DNA from: Capronia americana
Lineage: Eukaryota; Ascomycota; Eurotiomycetes; Chaetothyriales; Herpotrichiellaceae
Reading direction: 5' to 3'
DNA: 64,000 nt
NCBI GenBank assembly: GCA_016110215.1
Contig: JADWQD010000008.1
Location: 1-64,000, forward strand
Both the position numbers and the translations under genes were made by a program. Numbering within the stretch: the stretch's first letter is position 1; every line of letters starts with the position of its first letter. Of this stretch, positions 42,606-53,581 are shown piece by piece. The notes below the pieces were generated by a model, which had not been told where the DNA came from, ran no database searches, and worked only from the letters and a program-made list of their open reading frames with translations.

Positions 42606-45270
42606 ATGCCACAGCTAGAGAGTATCGCAAAGTCCTACAGGCAGGTGGACACAAAGTCGAAGAGACCTGGAGCACTTCATCTTCAATCTGAAGATCTAGA
42701 CACGAAATTCGACTTCACCTTCGAGGCAGTATTCCCAAATGTGTTCAGAACCACATTCTCCTCTGCATCTCACCCGCTGCCACCATATCCGTCTATACCT
42801 CCGCCGACAAGCAATATCTCGGGAGCCAAGATCACGTCGTTCCAGCCGGACAAGCAAAGCTGCGTGACTGAAGTTGGCAATGTCAAAGCATCAGTCGACT
42901 GGAGTCACGCTCCAGTGGTAAGCCTGACCTGGCGGGACTCGAATGAGGTCTTGCATTCTGATCTTGCATTTCGTTCGTATGTTGTCGATGGTGCAGGTAT
43001 TGCTCACTATACGCACCATGATCGAAAGGCCTTGCACGTTGGACTTGGGGAGAAAGCGGCGCCAATGGACCTAACTGCCCGGCATTTTCAGTTGTCGGCA
43101 ACGGATTGCTTTGGCTACGAAGCCTACGCCACTGATCCGATGTATAAGATGATGCCGCTGTTGGTGAAGGCAACACCAAATGGCTGCATTGCGATGGTTT
43201 CCACAAGCCACTCGAGAGGTTCGTGGTCAGTCGGCTCCGAGATCGATGGGTTGTGGGGCCACTTCAAGGTCTACAGGCAAGACTATGGCGGGCTGGAAGA
43301 GTATCTGATCGTCGGACGCACGTTGAAGGATGTGGTGTACAGCTATGCCCGGCTGGCCGGATTCCCGCTTCTATCGCCACGCTGGGCTTACGGCTACATC
43401 TCCGGTGGCTACAGGTATACTGCCCTCGACGAACCTCCTGCCCACAAGGCGCTTCTTGAGTTTGCAGGGAAGCTCAAGGAACACGATCTCCCGTGCTCTG
43501 GCCACCAGATGAGCTCCGGTTACTCTATAGCCGAAACCGAGCCCAGAGTGCGCAATGTCTTTACTTGGAACAAACATCGGTTTCCGGATCCCGAAGAGTG
43601 GATTCGACAGTACCACGCACAAGGCATCAGGCTATTGACGAATATCAAGCCCTTTGTCCTTGCGTCGCACCCTGACTACGAGTATCTGGTGGCGAATACT
43701 GGCCTGTTCACGGACCCCAGAAGTAAGAAGAACGCGGAGATGCGGCTCTGGAGTGCTGGGGGAGGCGAGAGCGGGATTGGTGGTCACCTCGACTTCACGT
43801 CGGCGGCAGCGTATGAATGGTGGGCTCGAGGCGTCGAGAGACTGAAAGAACAAGGCATTGATGGCATGTGGAATGACAACAACGAGTACCCCCTGCCCAA
43901 CGACGACTGGCAGCTGGCTCGGGAAACGATTCCCATGCCCAAGACCGACACACCGAATAGGCTTGGGCTCTGGGGGCGTGCTATGCATACTGAGTTGATG
44001 GCAAAGGCGTCGTACGAAGGTCTCCTCCGAGCGGAGCCTGGCGTACGACCATTCGTCCTGACTCGCAGCGCGAGCATCGGGACTCTGCGATACGCGTCCA
44101 GTTCATGGAGCGGCGACAATAGTGAGTTCTCCTCCAGGCCCGGCCAGTATCTGCCAAGCTTCACATTATCTCGATCAGGTGTGCGAATCTAACAGTAGAG
44201 CAGTGACATCTTGGGAGTCGATGAAGGCGGCGAATGCGATATCTTTGAACGCCGGAATCAGCTTGATGCACTGTTATGGCCACGACATCGGTGGCTTCGA
44301 AGGCCCTCAACCTTCTCCCGAATTGCTGCTTCGTTGGATCCAACTCGGCTGCCACCAAATCCGCTTCGCCATCAATTGTTTCAAGACGTCGCCACAAGAC
44401 AATCAAGCCGGAGAGGTGATTGAGCCGTGGATGTATCCGGAGATTACACCCTTGGTACGCAAAGCGATCAAGCGACGATACGAAATAATGCCGTATATCT
44501 ATTCGCTCGGTCTGGAAAGCCACCTGGCAGCGATCCCGCCTCAAAGATGGATTGGTTGGGGATACGAGTCAGATCCAGAGGTCTGGACAAAGCCGCTGAA
44601 GACTGGCGAGGAGCAGTATTGGTTTGGCGACACGCTGTTGATCGGCGGAGTCTACCAGCCTGGAGTCGACACGGCCAGAATGTATCTGCCCCGACGCGTC
44701 GAGGGCGCCTTTGACTATGGTTATGTCAACCTAAACGCACCGTATGATTACCTTGCATCCGGCCAGTGGGTGACGGTGTCCTCGCCCTGGAGGGAAAGCA
44801 TACCCATCTTCGCGAAAGTTGGTGGCGCGATTCCTGTGGGAAGAAGCGTTCAGACCCGGATGCCAGGGGATACGAAGCCGGCGTGCCAATCGCTCCCTGA
44901 AGACGACTATCGCGGCATTGAAATATTCCCCCCACAAGGAAGCTCGCACGGTACGACTTTCACCACTACATGGTATGAGGACGACGGCTTGTCTCTCCAC
45001 CCAGACATATCGTCCTTCAGCGTATCATACAGTTGCACGGCGGAGAAAGTGGTTGTCTCGTTCACCCCGGCCCTCAACAATGTCTTCCAGCCTCCCTGGA
45101 GAGAATTGGAATTCATTTTGCCACGTGGAGACGAAAGACACGTCGAGTCGGCCGACGGGATCAGAATGGAATGTGTCAAGACGCAAAGCTGTGGCAGAGT
45201 CCGCTACAAAATGCGTGTCTTGGAGCAAGATGGTGGCGCTGGCCACATGAGTAATGGGAACCATCAATAG
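42606..45270 (+). CDS. Glycoside hydrolase family 31 alpha-glycosidase
   Basis: Predicted 861 residues from exons 42606-44121 and 44201-45270. No signal peptide from the chosen Met (MPQLES), so probably cytosolic. Order: N-terminal beta-sandwich, (beta/alpha)8 barrel from about residue 255, C-terminal beta domains. The catalytic nucleophile sits in GMWNDNNEY, the acid/base in SSWSGDN, and the HDIGGF motif follows. The barrel strand that usually reads DIDY is instead CSGHQMSSGYS, so the -1 site differs from standard alpha-glucosidases. Paired with an anion-type carrier across a shared promoter, it may act intracellularly on an imported glycoside, possibly a charged one. An ATG at 42360 would add 82 residues; the downstream one was preferred because the added part looks like leader sequence. 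Confidence 0.88.
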
Positions 45271-46180
45271 ACTTCATCATTGCCACGGTGCCACGGTGGA
45301 CAGTTCGGGGTGGAAGGGCAATGGCTTGGTACTGTAGACAGACATTTCATCTCGCGGGCTCCGATGCCGCTCATGTTCCTAGCCAAGCCAGACACCAAGA
45401 CCACTGCTGTGTGGGCACCGCTAGGGGAGCGCACATCCCAATTCACCCTGGCTGACACTTGCCGAGGCGGCCCATGTGAAATGTGAGGGACACGATGGAT
45501 TGGTGGTCAGGCGTACCAGGCGATGGAAGCACGAGACATGGGCGATAATCTTGCTCGCAATCAGATTAGATCAAGACAATCACAGTTGATAAGATAAAAT
45601 GTTTTCGGCGCTTATCCCGATGCGGCCCCGATCAGCCGTCGCGTCGACCGTTGGCGTCTTGTCCTCACCACCAGCTGCCACGCTCCTCCACTTTCCTCCT
45701 CCAGTGACTTGCTCTCTGATTCTTGTCAGTTGGGTCCGACCCAACCAGGGACCGCGCACTCTCGCGCCCGTCGAAAAGAAAGATGCCCTGCGTGTTAGAC
45801 CAAGGGTGACCAAGACCACGCTTTGCTCCGCTCAGAGCCAAGCACACCGCGACAACGGAGTTGCAACCGCTCGCAGTTAGGGCTCCGCTAAGGTGAGGAC
45901 GTCGGACGGTCATCTGAAGCTTGGAGAATCCTTGACTCTGGCGACGATGCAACGTAGCCTCCTAGCGGGGCATATTGCAAAATGGTCAGCTCCAGGGATT
46001 TACCCTCATCAAGAGAGAGAGAGCACGGTAAATCTAGGTCAGTTATATTGACGAGCCAGCCTCTGACGCTCTTCTTCCCCCTGTCAAGATCTTATCATCG
46101 CTGCATGACCGGACTCTTTGGTCAAGCTCCAATTTTATTTCCCATTCTCAAGCTCTGCCTTTCCGACCTCGAGCAGCACA
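45271..46180. other. Intergenic with GATA motifs
   Basis: 910 bases, no supported gene; promoter of the siderophore carrier. GATAA words at 45544, 45588 and 45593 and CTTATC at 46091. Confidence 0.55.
45588..46096. promoter_or_regulatory. GATA-factor motif group upstream of siderophore carrier
   Basis: Overlapping-tandem GATAAGATAA at 45588-45597 and an inverted GATAAG (CTTATC) at 46091-46096, 85 bases before the ATG. A further GATAA lies at 45544. SreA-type GATA repressors control siderophore carriers in ascomycetes by such words; single motifs are frequent by chance, so the tandem pair is the stronger part. Confidence 0.4.
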
Positions 46181-48032
46181 ATGAGGTTCAGTATAGCCCG
46201 GAACACGCCGGCGACCTTTGTACCGGTTGCCGTGAATGAAAAGGAGAACGATGCAGAGGCGGCTACTCCGTCATACGACCCCAAAGAGATCAGAGTGACC
46301 TCTGAAGGCCGTGTGACGGCCGATTCGGACTCTGATGGCGTCGATACAAGTGCCCAGGCCGGCGTTCAGAAGATCGAGGCAACCACGTCGGCCTGGAGCA
46401 AGAATCAGCTCATTATCGCCTATATCTTGTATAGTCCGCGTGCACCTTCCCGCCCTGACCATTCAGCTGATGGCCAAACGCAGGATATTTCTCATCTACT
46501 TTGTCGACTCGATGCAGCAACAGATCACCTACGTCTTGACACCCTACGTGACCAGCAGCTTCCAACTCCATTCCCTGACTGCCACGACTCGCATTCTTTC
46601 CCAGATCATCGGCGGTCTGTCGAAATTACCACTCGCGAAGATCCTGGACGTTTGGGGCCGCCCGCAAGGCTTCATCATCACGGTCTTTTTGCTCGTCGTC
46701 GGTCTCATCATGATGGCTGCTTGCCAAAATGTCGAGACATACGCTGCCGCCCAAGTATTCTACTGGGTTGGCTACAACGGCATCGGCTATGCGCTGTCGA
46801 TCTTCATCGCCGATACCTCGCACCTCAAGAACCGGGGGCTGATGTATGCCTTCGCGTCGTCGCCGTACATTGCGACCACCTGGATCGGTGGCCCAGCAGC
46901 AGAGAGCTTCCTCGACGGCGTGGGCTTCAGGTGGGGGTTTGGAACTTTTGCCATTGTCACGCCCGTGGTCTGCTCGCTGCTCTTCTTCCTCTTCATCTTC
47001 AACTACCGCAAAGCCAAGAGAGCAGGTCTGATGCCCGTGAGTGAGAGTAACAGGACGATCGTGCAGTCGATCCAGCACTACGCCATCGAATTCGACTTGT
47101 TCGGCCTGCTCCTCATCACGGCCGGGATGGCACTGTTCCTGCTGCCCTTCTCTCTCTACTCGTACCAGGCGGACGGGTGGCGGTCCCCGATGATCATCTG
47201 CATGCTCGTCTTCGGCGTTCTCCTGCTCATCGCATTCGGCCTCTGGGAGAAATACCTCGCCCCCAAGAAGTTCATCCCCTGGGAACTCCTCACCGACCGG
47301 ACCGTGCTGGGCGCCAACATCCTCGCCGCCGTCTTGTTCGTGAGCTTCTACATCTGGAACGCCTTCTTCTACTCCTTCCTCATCGTGGTGAATAACCAGT
47401 CCATCACCCACGCCTCGTACATCACCAACATCTACAGCATCGTGGCCTGCTTCTTCGCCATCCCCGTCGGCCTGTACATCCGCTGGCGCGGCCACTTCAA
47501 GAACATCTCCCTCTTCTTCGGCCTGCCCATCACCATCCTAGGCGTGGCGCTCATGCTGCAGTTCCGCCGTCCAGACACCTACATCGGCTACATCGCCATG
47601 TGCCAGGTGTTCATCGCCGTCGGGGGCGGCGTGCTCGTCATCTGCGAACAAATCGCCGTCATGGCCGCGGCCTCGCACCAGCACATCGCCGTCGTGCTGG
47701 CCGTCGAGGGCATGTTCTCCTCCGTCGGCGGCGCCATCGGCTCCACCATCGCAACCGCCATCTGGACCGGCCAGTTCCGCGACAAACTCCTGCAGTACCT
47801 GCCCGCCGAATCCCTCGAGGACGTCGACCTCATCTACGGCGATCTCGTCACCCAGGTGAGTTATCCCTGGGGGTCACCGACCCGGAACGCCATCAACAGG
47901 GCGTACGGCGATTGTCAGCGGAGCATGCTCATCGCGTCGACGGCCTTCTTGGCCCTGGCCGTGGTGTCGGTCGCGATATGGCGCGATAATTACGTCAAGG
48001 ATTTGAAGCAGGTGAGAGGGCGCGTCGCTTGA
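46181..48032 (+). CDS. Siderophore-iron MFS transporter (SIT family)
   Basis: Predicted 598 residues from exons 46181-46428 and 46484-48032 (55-base intron). Cytosolic polar N-terminus of about 80 residues, then about 14 spans starting at IAYILIFLIYFVDSMQQQ. The TPYVTSSFQLHSL segment, the KLPLAKILDVWGRPQGF cytosolic loop, and the late aromatic loop (YPWGSPTRNAINRAYGDCQR) are marks of MirB/Sit1-type Fe-siderophore proton symporters. It takes up ferric hydroxamates at the plasma membrane. No siderophore synthetase gene is nearby. Third codon positions are strongly GC-rich from 46.9 kb on. Iron control is suggested by upstream GATA motifs. Confidence 0.92.
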
Positions 48033-48185
48033 GTTGATTTGGACGTACTGGAATGGGTTGACGGGTATTGGGTATTGGCTACTACATATGTACGTATGCA
48101 CTAGCTAACAAGCCTACCAACCAGCCATCTATCAATCAATCAAGCAAGCAAGCAATTAACTAAATCAGTCAATCATTTAATTAAT

Positions 48186-48310
48186 CAGTGAGTGAGTCTG
48201 TCAGTCTGTCAGTCAGTGCGTGAGTGAGTGAGTGCGTGAGTGCGTGAGTGAGTGCGTGAGTGAGTGCGTGCGTGAGTGAGTGAGTGAGTGAGTCGGTCAG
48301 TCAGTCAGTC
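48186..48310. repeat. (GTGA/GTCA)n tetranucleotide microsatellite
   Basis: 125 bases made almost wholly of GTGA, GTGC and GTCA tetramers, flanked by ATTAATTAA. Related GGCT/GACT tetramers recur at about 48410-48450 and TTCAG pentamers at about 48528-48550. Confidence 0.92.
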
Positions 48311-48900
48311 AATTAATTAACAAATCTATCCACCCACCCAGTAGCGACCAAGGTACATATATAACTGAACAATACTTACTTTTGTGTATAAAGACATCTT
48401 TAGCTAGCTTGGCTGGCTGACTAGCTGGCTGGCTGACTGTCTGACTGGCGCCGAGCTCACTGGTGTACGAGGTACTACTGTATTCGTACGAGTAAAGGGG
48501 GTTCCCGGACAACCGACCGCGTTCAGTTCAGGTCAGTTCAGTTCAGTCCACTGCTCACTCCTACAGTACAGTACAGTACGCCATCCTCCTACCGTACCGA
48601 GTACTCTCTCCTATATATCTTGTCGCGCGCATATATATCATATATACAGTACATATATACATAGTACATAGTATATACTCTGCGGAACAGCACTCGATGT
48701 ACCACGTCGCTTTACTCGGCTGTTCGCACATCAGGTATTTACACGTATCTACATATGCACACGTATTGACACGGCTATATATCACATTTACGGGATCGAT
48801 CATCGTGTCGTGCAGTCAGTATAGCTACAGTATCTACGTATAGCATGGCATAAGGTCCGGGGGCGAAGGGCGAAGGGCGAGGAGAGGCTGTCAGTGTCCG

Positions 48901-48953
48901 GTAAGAGCGTGTTGGCACTTGCTCTTACTGTACAAGTGCCGACACGCTCTTAC
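48901..48953. repeat. Long inverted repeat, 21-bp stem hairpin
   Basis: Arms 48901-48921 and 48933-48953 are complementary at 20 of 21 positions around an 11-base loop. In a + transcript the odd pair is a G-U wobble. It lies about 120-170 bases beyond the ABC gene stop (49070), so could fall in its 3' UTR. Confidence 0.85.
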
Positions 48954-49069
48954 TGTGCCGACTTGGAGGAATGAAGGACGAGTTGGAGAATATGGAGTAA
49001 TGCGGTGAACGGCAAACAGGGAGTGTGGCACATGCACAGAAATTAAATACTGTATCACGTCGTCTCTAT

Positions 49070-51559
49070 CTAGCCTTGTGGATCCTGTCCCTCCTCCACG
49101 CTCGGCCCCTCGAGATAGCCAGAGCTGGTGATACTGCCGCCGGTGCTGCTGCCTTGCTGGGTCCCAGCGACGAGCACTTGACTCAGCTCGGCTTGAATCT
49201 CGGCTCGTCGTCTCTCCCATTCCGGTGCCATGGAGAGCTTCTCCTTCAATTCGGCAATCTCTTTGTCGACGCCCGATTTCTCCTCTTCCGTGCCGATGCG
49301 CACCATTTCCCAATCATAGCCTTCTTCTCCGAGGCCGAGAATCAGGTTGAAGGTGTGATACTTTCTCAAACTGGCGCGGGTGGAGATGGTGATGACAGTG
49401 ATTCCCTTCTCCTTGCACCGTTCGTACAGAAGACCTTCCACGTCGGACGACACCGCCGAGGTTCCTTCGTCCAGGAACGCGTACTTCGGTTCGTGATAGA
49501 ATAACCGCGCAATTCCCATGCGCTGCTTCTCCCCTCCGCTGAGGACGTCTTTCCATTCCTTGCGCGTATCCCATCCGCCTTCACGAGCAAGCAGATGCCC
49601 GAGCTTGGCTTCCTCGAGAATGCGCTCCAGCTCGCTATCACGACGGTTGTTCTCCTGCATGTCCATTTCTGTGTGGGGGTAGATGACCTGATCTCTCAGG
49701 GTACCGATGCTGAGATATGGTCTCTGCGGTAGGAACATGATGCCGTCTGCTCCATTGTTGCGAGGTCGAGACACCAGGCCCCGGTACACAGGCCACAAGC
49801 CACCGACAATACGGGATATGGCGGATTTGCCCACGCCGTTGGAGCCGGAGATGAGGAGGTGCTCGCCGCTGCGGACGTGAAATGAGAGAGACTCAATCAG
49901 CTCTTCTCCGCCGTAAGGCCACAGGCCTGGTGCGACCACGGGGACATCTTCCAGTCTCACACCATCGAAGCCGTAGTATATGGTGCCTTGGACGTCCGCG
50001 AGCGAGTAGAGCTCGATCCTTTGTGACGCCCGGCGATGGTGGGGCCCGTACGCATTGGCGTGTACACGGTGAAGGGTGGAGATCAGCTGGTAAACTCGAG
50101 ATGTGTAGCCGGCCAACTCGGACAGGTCCTTGATGCTGTACATCATCCTGCCACCGGCGTCGGCCAAAGAGAGCATAAGACGCTTATTGGTTGTAAACTC
50201 CTTCATGTGTGACCCCGAGCGGCTTGATTCGGAAACATCTGTGCCTGTGCCAGCCGAAGCCTCGAGCACGCTATTCAACCCTGCCCAGGCGGGTAGATAG
50301 ACAGGTATCGACGTGATGACGTAGCCAAACGCTGACCACGAGTACTTCAAAATAAAATCTTCCAGCATGTTGTACCGGACCTTGACGTTGTAGATGCCTT
50401 CCATCCAACTCCGGAGCTCCTTGAACGACCTGTCGAGATAGACCTTCTCAACATCAGCACCTCCGTAAAAGGCGACTTCTTCTGCGTTGGCTATCAATCT
50501 CGCGTGCAAGGCCCGGAACTCGCCCTCCTTCTTCCCTTCGACGGCTTTCAGTTTTCCGAATGGAGGAGAGAGTCTGCGGAGCATGGTGGCGGTGCCAAAG
50601 TAATTGACCAGAAGACCGGTCAGGGCCAGTGGACCCAACGAGCGGTATAATTGGTAGTTGAATACGAATATGTCGACAAGCGGTTTTCCGAGGGAAGAGT
50701 ATAGCGAGGCTGCTGCTGTACAGAAGAGTGTCAGATCCTGGGTGATGAACTGGTCTGCCCCTTCCACTCCTCCATCCAAGTTCGAGAGTTTATAATAGGT
50801 GAGATTCGAGTTCAGATATAAGTCGTGAATATAGCGCGTCAGCCTTGTGCGAAACGCGATGGAGATTTTGGACTGCAAGAACTTGATGGTGGAATTGGTG
50901 TAGGAGGCCAAGGTTCCAATGGTCAACCACCTCAACAGACCCAGCAGGAACTGCTTTCCATGGCCGCCTACCAAGTCCCGAACAATCGCGCCGTCTAGTC
51001 TGGCCACCAGCAGGGACAAGTACGTCCGCAATATCAGAAAAAGCGCATGGCTCAGCAGCAATGCAGTCTCCTTGCTTCGGAACCTTGGAACCATGATATT
51101 GGCCAAACTGAGGAACTGATGGAGGAAGGCCAGGTTGAGACCGGGCTTGGTCTGAGCAGGCGGAGGACCGTATGCCGGCGTTGACGTGCCGCTAGCGAGT
51201 CGAGTCACTCGCGGAGGGGTCAAGAATAGCCGTCGATGGGCGTCGAAAGTGGTAGGACGGATGGGATGAATGACCACTCTGGATGTAGTGTCGCCCTTGG
51301 GCACGTATATGATGCGCTCTCCTCCCTTTCCTCTTAGGCCACTGTTCTTCCGCACCAACGCACGCCCTTGGGCCTTCTCTTTCGACCGCGCCCGCCACCA
51401 TTTGAAGCCGCCATAGCTGGACGACAGTATGGAGAGGACCAGAGCGGCTGTCGCAGCGAGTTTGACAGACCTAGGCGTTCGGGGAATATGGGAGCGTAAC
51501 AGGTCGCGATAGTGGCTGTACAGCACCGTCAACGGGTCCTCCTTCGAGTGAACCGCCAT
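49070..51559 (-). CDS. Peroxisomal long-chain fatty-acyl ABC half-transporter (ABCD/Pxa1-like)
   Basis: Single exon, 829 residues. Moves activated long-chain fatty acids into peroxisomes for beta-oxidation, normally as a heterodimer. N-terminal membrane domain with a span near 35-50 and a core from about 160 to 440, including the EAA-like NAEEVAFYGG motif of the ABCD group. The nucleotide domain has Walker A GSNGVGKSA (about 600), signature LSGGEKQRMG, Walker B with D-loop YAFLDEGTSAVS, and STRAS in place of the switch-His loop SVGHR. That last change and the LDEGTSAVS box are usual for fungal Pxa1-type subunits. A 60-residue coiled tail closes the protein. The partner subunit is not in this window. 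Confidence 0.93.
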   Translation of the reverse strand: MAVHSKEDPLTVLYSHYRDLLRSHIPRTPRSVKLAATAALVLSILSSSYGGFKWWRARSKEKAQGRALVRKNSGLRGKGGERIIYVPKGDTTSRVVIHPIRPTTFDAHRRLFLTPPRVTRLASGTSTPAYGPPPAQTKPGLNLAFLHQFLSLANIMVPRFRSKETALLLSHALFLILRTYLSLLVARLDGAIVRDLVGGHGKQFLLGLLRWLTIGTLASYTNSTIKFLQSKISIAFRTRLTRYIHDLYLNSNLTYYKLSNLDGGVEGADQFITQDLTLFCTAAASLYSSLGKPLVDIFVFNYQLYRSLGPLALTGLLVNYFGTATMLRRLSPPFGKLKAVEGKKEGEFRALHARLIANAEEVAFYGGADVEKVYLDRSFKELRSWMEGIYNVKVRYNMLEDFILKYSWSAFGYVITSIPVYLPAWAGLNSVLEASAGTGTDVSESSRSGSHMKEFTTNKRLMLSLADAGGRMMYSIKDLSELAGYTSRVYQLISTLHRVHANAYGPHHRRASQRIELYSLADVQGTIYYGFDGVRLEDVPVVAPGLWPYGGEELIESLSFHVRSGEHLLISGSNGVGKSAISRIVGGLWPVYRGLVSRPRNNGADGIMFLPQRPYLSIGTLRDQVIYPHTEMDMQENNRRDSELERILEEAKLGHLLAREGGWDTRKEWKDVLSGGEKQRMGIARLFYHEPKYAFLDEGTSAVSSDVEGLLYERCKEKGITVITISTRASLRKYHTFNLILGLGEEGYDWEMVRIGTEEEKSGVDKEIAELKEKLSMAPEWERRRAEIQAELSQVLVAGTQQGSSTGGSITSSGYLEGPSVEEGQDPQG

Positions 51560-51878
51560 TGTGAGCCTGATGGAGATGCTGGCTTCATCTGGATGCAGAG
51601 CGAGATCTCATGGCATTCTGATACACAGGATTTGCTCCCTTGGGCGAACGATGACAGTATCACAAGCGAGTGACATGTGTGAATGGCCGAGTTGCTGTCC
51701 GGAGATGACGACGGAATGCGCGCATGTGAACTGGAATGTCCGAGGCTTCTTTTACTGCAAGCCATATCTGCATCAATGGCAGCATCTCGGCGTCTACACG
51801 CTTCACCGTAACAGAGTCCGGTGATGCTTCTAATCGGTATGTTTATGGTCTATGTTCTCTCTATCTCATACCAGATCT
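51560..51878. other. Intergenic spacer
   Basis: About 320 bases: promoter of the ABC gene and 3' region of the dehydrogenase, both on -. No gene seen. Confidence 0.5.
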
Positions 51879-53056
51879 CTATAAATGTCCGTTCGCCTTA
51901 ACCTTCTGCTCCGCGATCGGCGTCAAAAGTGTGCCATTATCGACCGCGCTCTGCAGATTCTGTAGCACCAGCAGTTCCATCTCCCTCTGTGTCTCGTACG
52001 TGTTGGTGCCAATGTGCGGCACAATAAACACTCTCTCGTTCTTTAGCAACCCTTCTTCCACCTTGGGCTCCTCTTCAAACACGTCCAACCCTGCCGAGGC
52101 AACCTTTCCGCTGTCCAGTGCTGAGACAAGGTCCTTCTCGTGGATCAGGGCTCCTCGAGCCGTATTGACGATAACGACGCCATCCTTCATCTTTGCGAAT
52201 TCGGGAGCAGAGATGATATGTCGTGTTTTCGCATTAAGCGCGAGGTTCAGGCTAAGGACGTCGGACTGTGCCAGCAGTTCGTCGAAGCTGAGATATACGG
52301 CGTCGCCTTCAAGCTCCTTTGAGAGCCGCGATCGGTTGTGGTACACAATCTTCATCCCGAACGCACGTGCTCGATGTGCCATTGCCTGCGCGCGTCAGTT
52401 TGTCTGTTCGTCCGTCAAATGCTCTTCAAGACGTTTCTTACTCGCCCGATTCCACCCATTCCCAGAATGCCCAGTGTCTTGCCCTTCGGGTCGTGGCCGA
52501 GCTGTGTCTTTCCCCGCCATTTGCCCTCTCTGATGGCCACCATTGGCACCCAAGCAAGTCTGAGAGCGCCCAACATGAGGAAGAGGCCGATGTCGGCAGT
52601 GGCATCGTCGACCGCGATCGGGGTACTGGAGACCTTCAGCCCTCTTTTTGTGCATGCGTCAACATCGATGTTGTCATATCCAGCGCCATTGTGGCAAATG
52701 TATTTCAGAGATGGCGGGAGCACAGAGACGAGCTCGTCGTTGAAAAGGCCCGTTTGCGACGTGGACATATTCGAGCGGTAGAGCGCAACCACATCGTCGT
52801 ATACGCCGCTCTTGCAGTTGGAGAGGAACTGTTCCCGTGTACCTTTGCGAAACTCTTTCAGATTGTACTTCGACCCCAATTCCTCCCACTCCTTATTCGT
52901 GTGTGTCAATCCTCCGATCAGGAGGACAGTGGGTTTCGTCATGATGCTATAAAAACTGGTGGGAGCCGATGCCTGGTAACGAGCGCGAGATACGATTCTT
53001 GGTGACACGATTGGACGTGAACGCGTGAGGCTGAGAGAAGGGAATCGGGCAAACAT
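51879..53056 (-). CDS. D-isomer-specific 2-hydroxyacid dehydrogenase (glyoxylate-reductase-like)
   Basis: Predicted 373 residues from exons 53056-52442 and 52385-51879 (56-base intron). NAD(P)-dependent reduction of 2-oxo acids such as glyoxylate or hydroxypyruvate. Rossmann motif GMGGIGRAMA spans the intron. Catalytic Arg in VNTARGALI, Glu in VFEEEP and His in VPHIGT are present. Two in-frame starts are plausible: ATG 53056 gives an Arg/Ser-rich leader (MFARFPSLSLTRSR) like a mitochondrial presequence, and ATG about 52942 gives the compact MTKPTVLLIGG start of cytosolic Gor1-type enzymes. The product may be dually targeted. Divergent from the zinc dehydrogenase at 53582. Confidence 0.9.
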
Positions 53057-53581
53057 AACCAGAAACTGCACTCACATAGAAACCAGCGGTACTCATTACC
53101 ACGTTGCGGGATATATTTCCTCTTCATCGCGACAGTGGGCCGGACGAGGACCGTCGGCCTTTGAACTGCGAAAATCGCAATCCGCATCTGCGAGGGGAAT
53201 TATTTTAATGCCCCGCACCGGCTGCTGCTAGGTGCTGCTGGGACTGGCGGCACAACCCCCACTCCCCACGCTTGAGGGTCGGAGAGCGCCTGTGGTTCGC
53301 CGACTTTTACCTGAACCAGACGCTCAACGGTCGGAGAAAGGCCCGTTACACGAGTTCGACAAAAGTCTCAGCGATGGGGTTCGGGCAAGTTATGTCTTCC
53401 CGTTGTCGGTCATGCTACCCGTGTGAAGGACTGCAATCCACGGTATAAGATTCAACTTCAACTGCACTGCTACACCACTGCAGCGAAACTGGATAGCCAG
53501 CGGCATTGAGGGAATCGTAGTTACGAGGGAAAGATCAGAACACAGTCCCTCGACTAAACAGCGCTCTTGAAGACTGACATA
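53057..53581. other. Divergent promoter between two dehydrogenases
   Basis: About 525 bases, no gene seen; shared upstream region for the D-hydroxyacid dehydrogenase (-) and the polyol-type dehydrogenase (+). Confidence 0.5.

Larger units (their letters stand above)
48033..49069. other. Repeat-rich intergenic region
   Basis: About 1 kb between convergent genes, with GTGA/GGCT/TTCAG short repeats, AT-alternating DNA around 48600-48690 and a long hairpin at 48901. No gene seen. Confidence 0.7.

Noticed and set aside
46626..47495. 289-codon frame opposite the siderophore carrier
   Set aside because: Antisense shadow caused by strong third-position GC bias.
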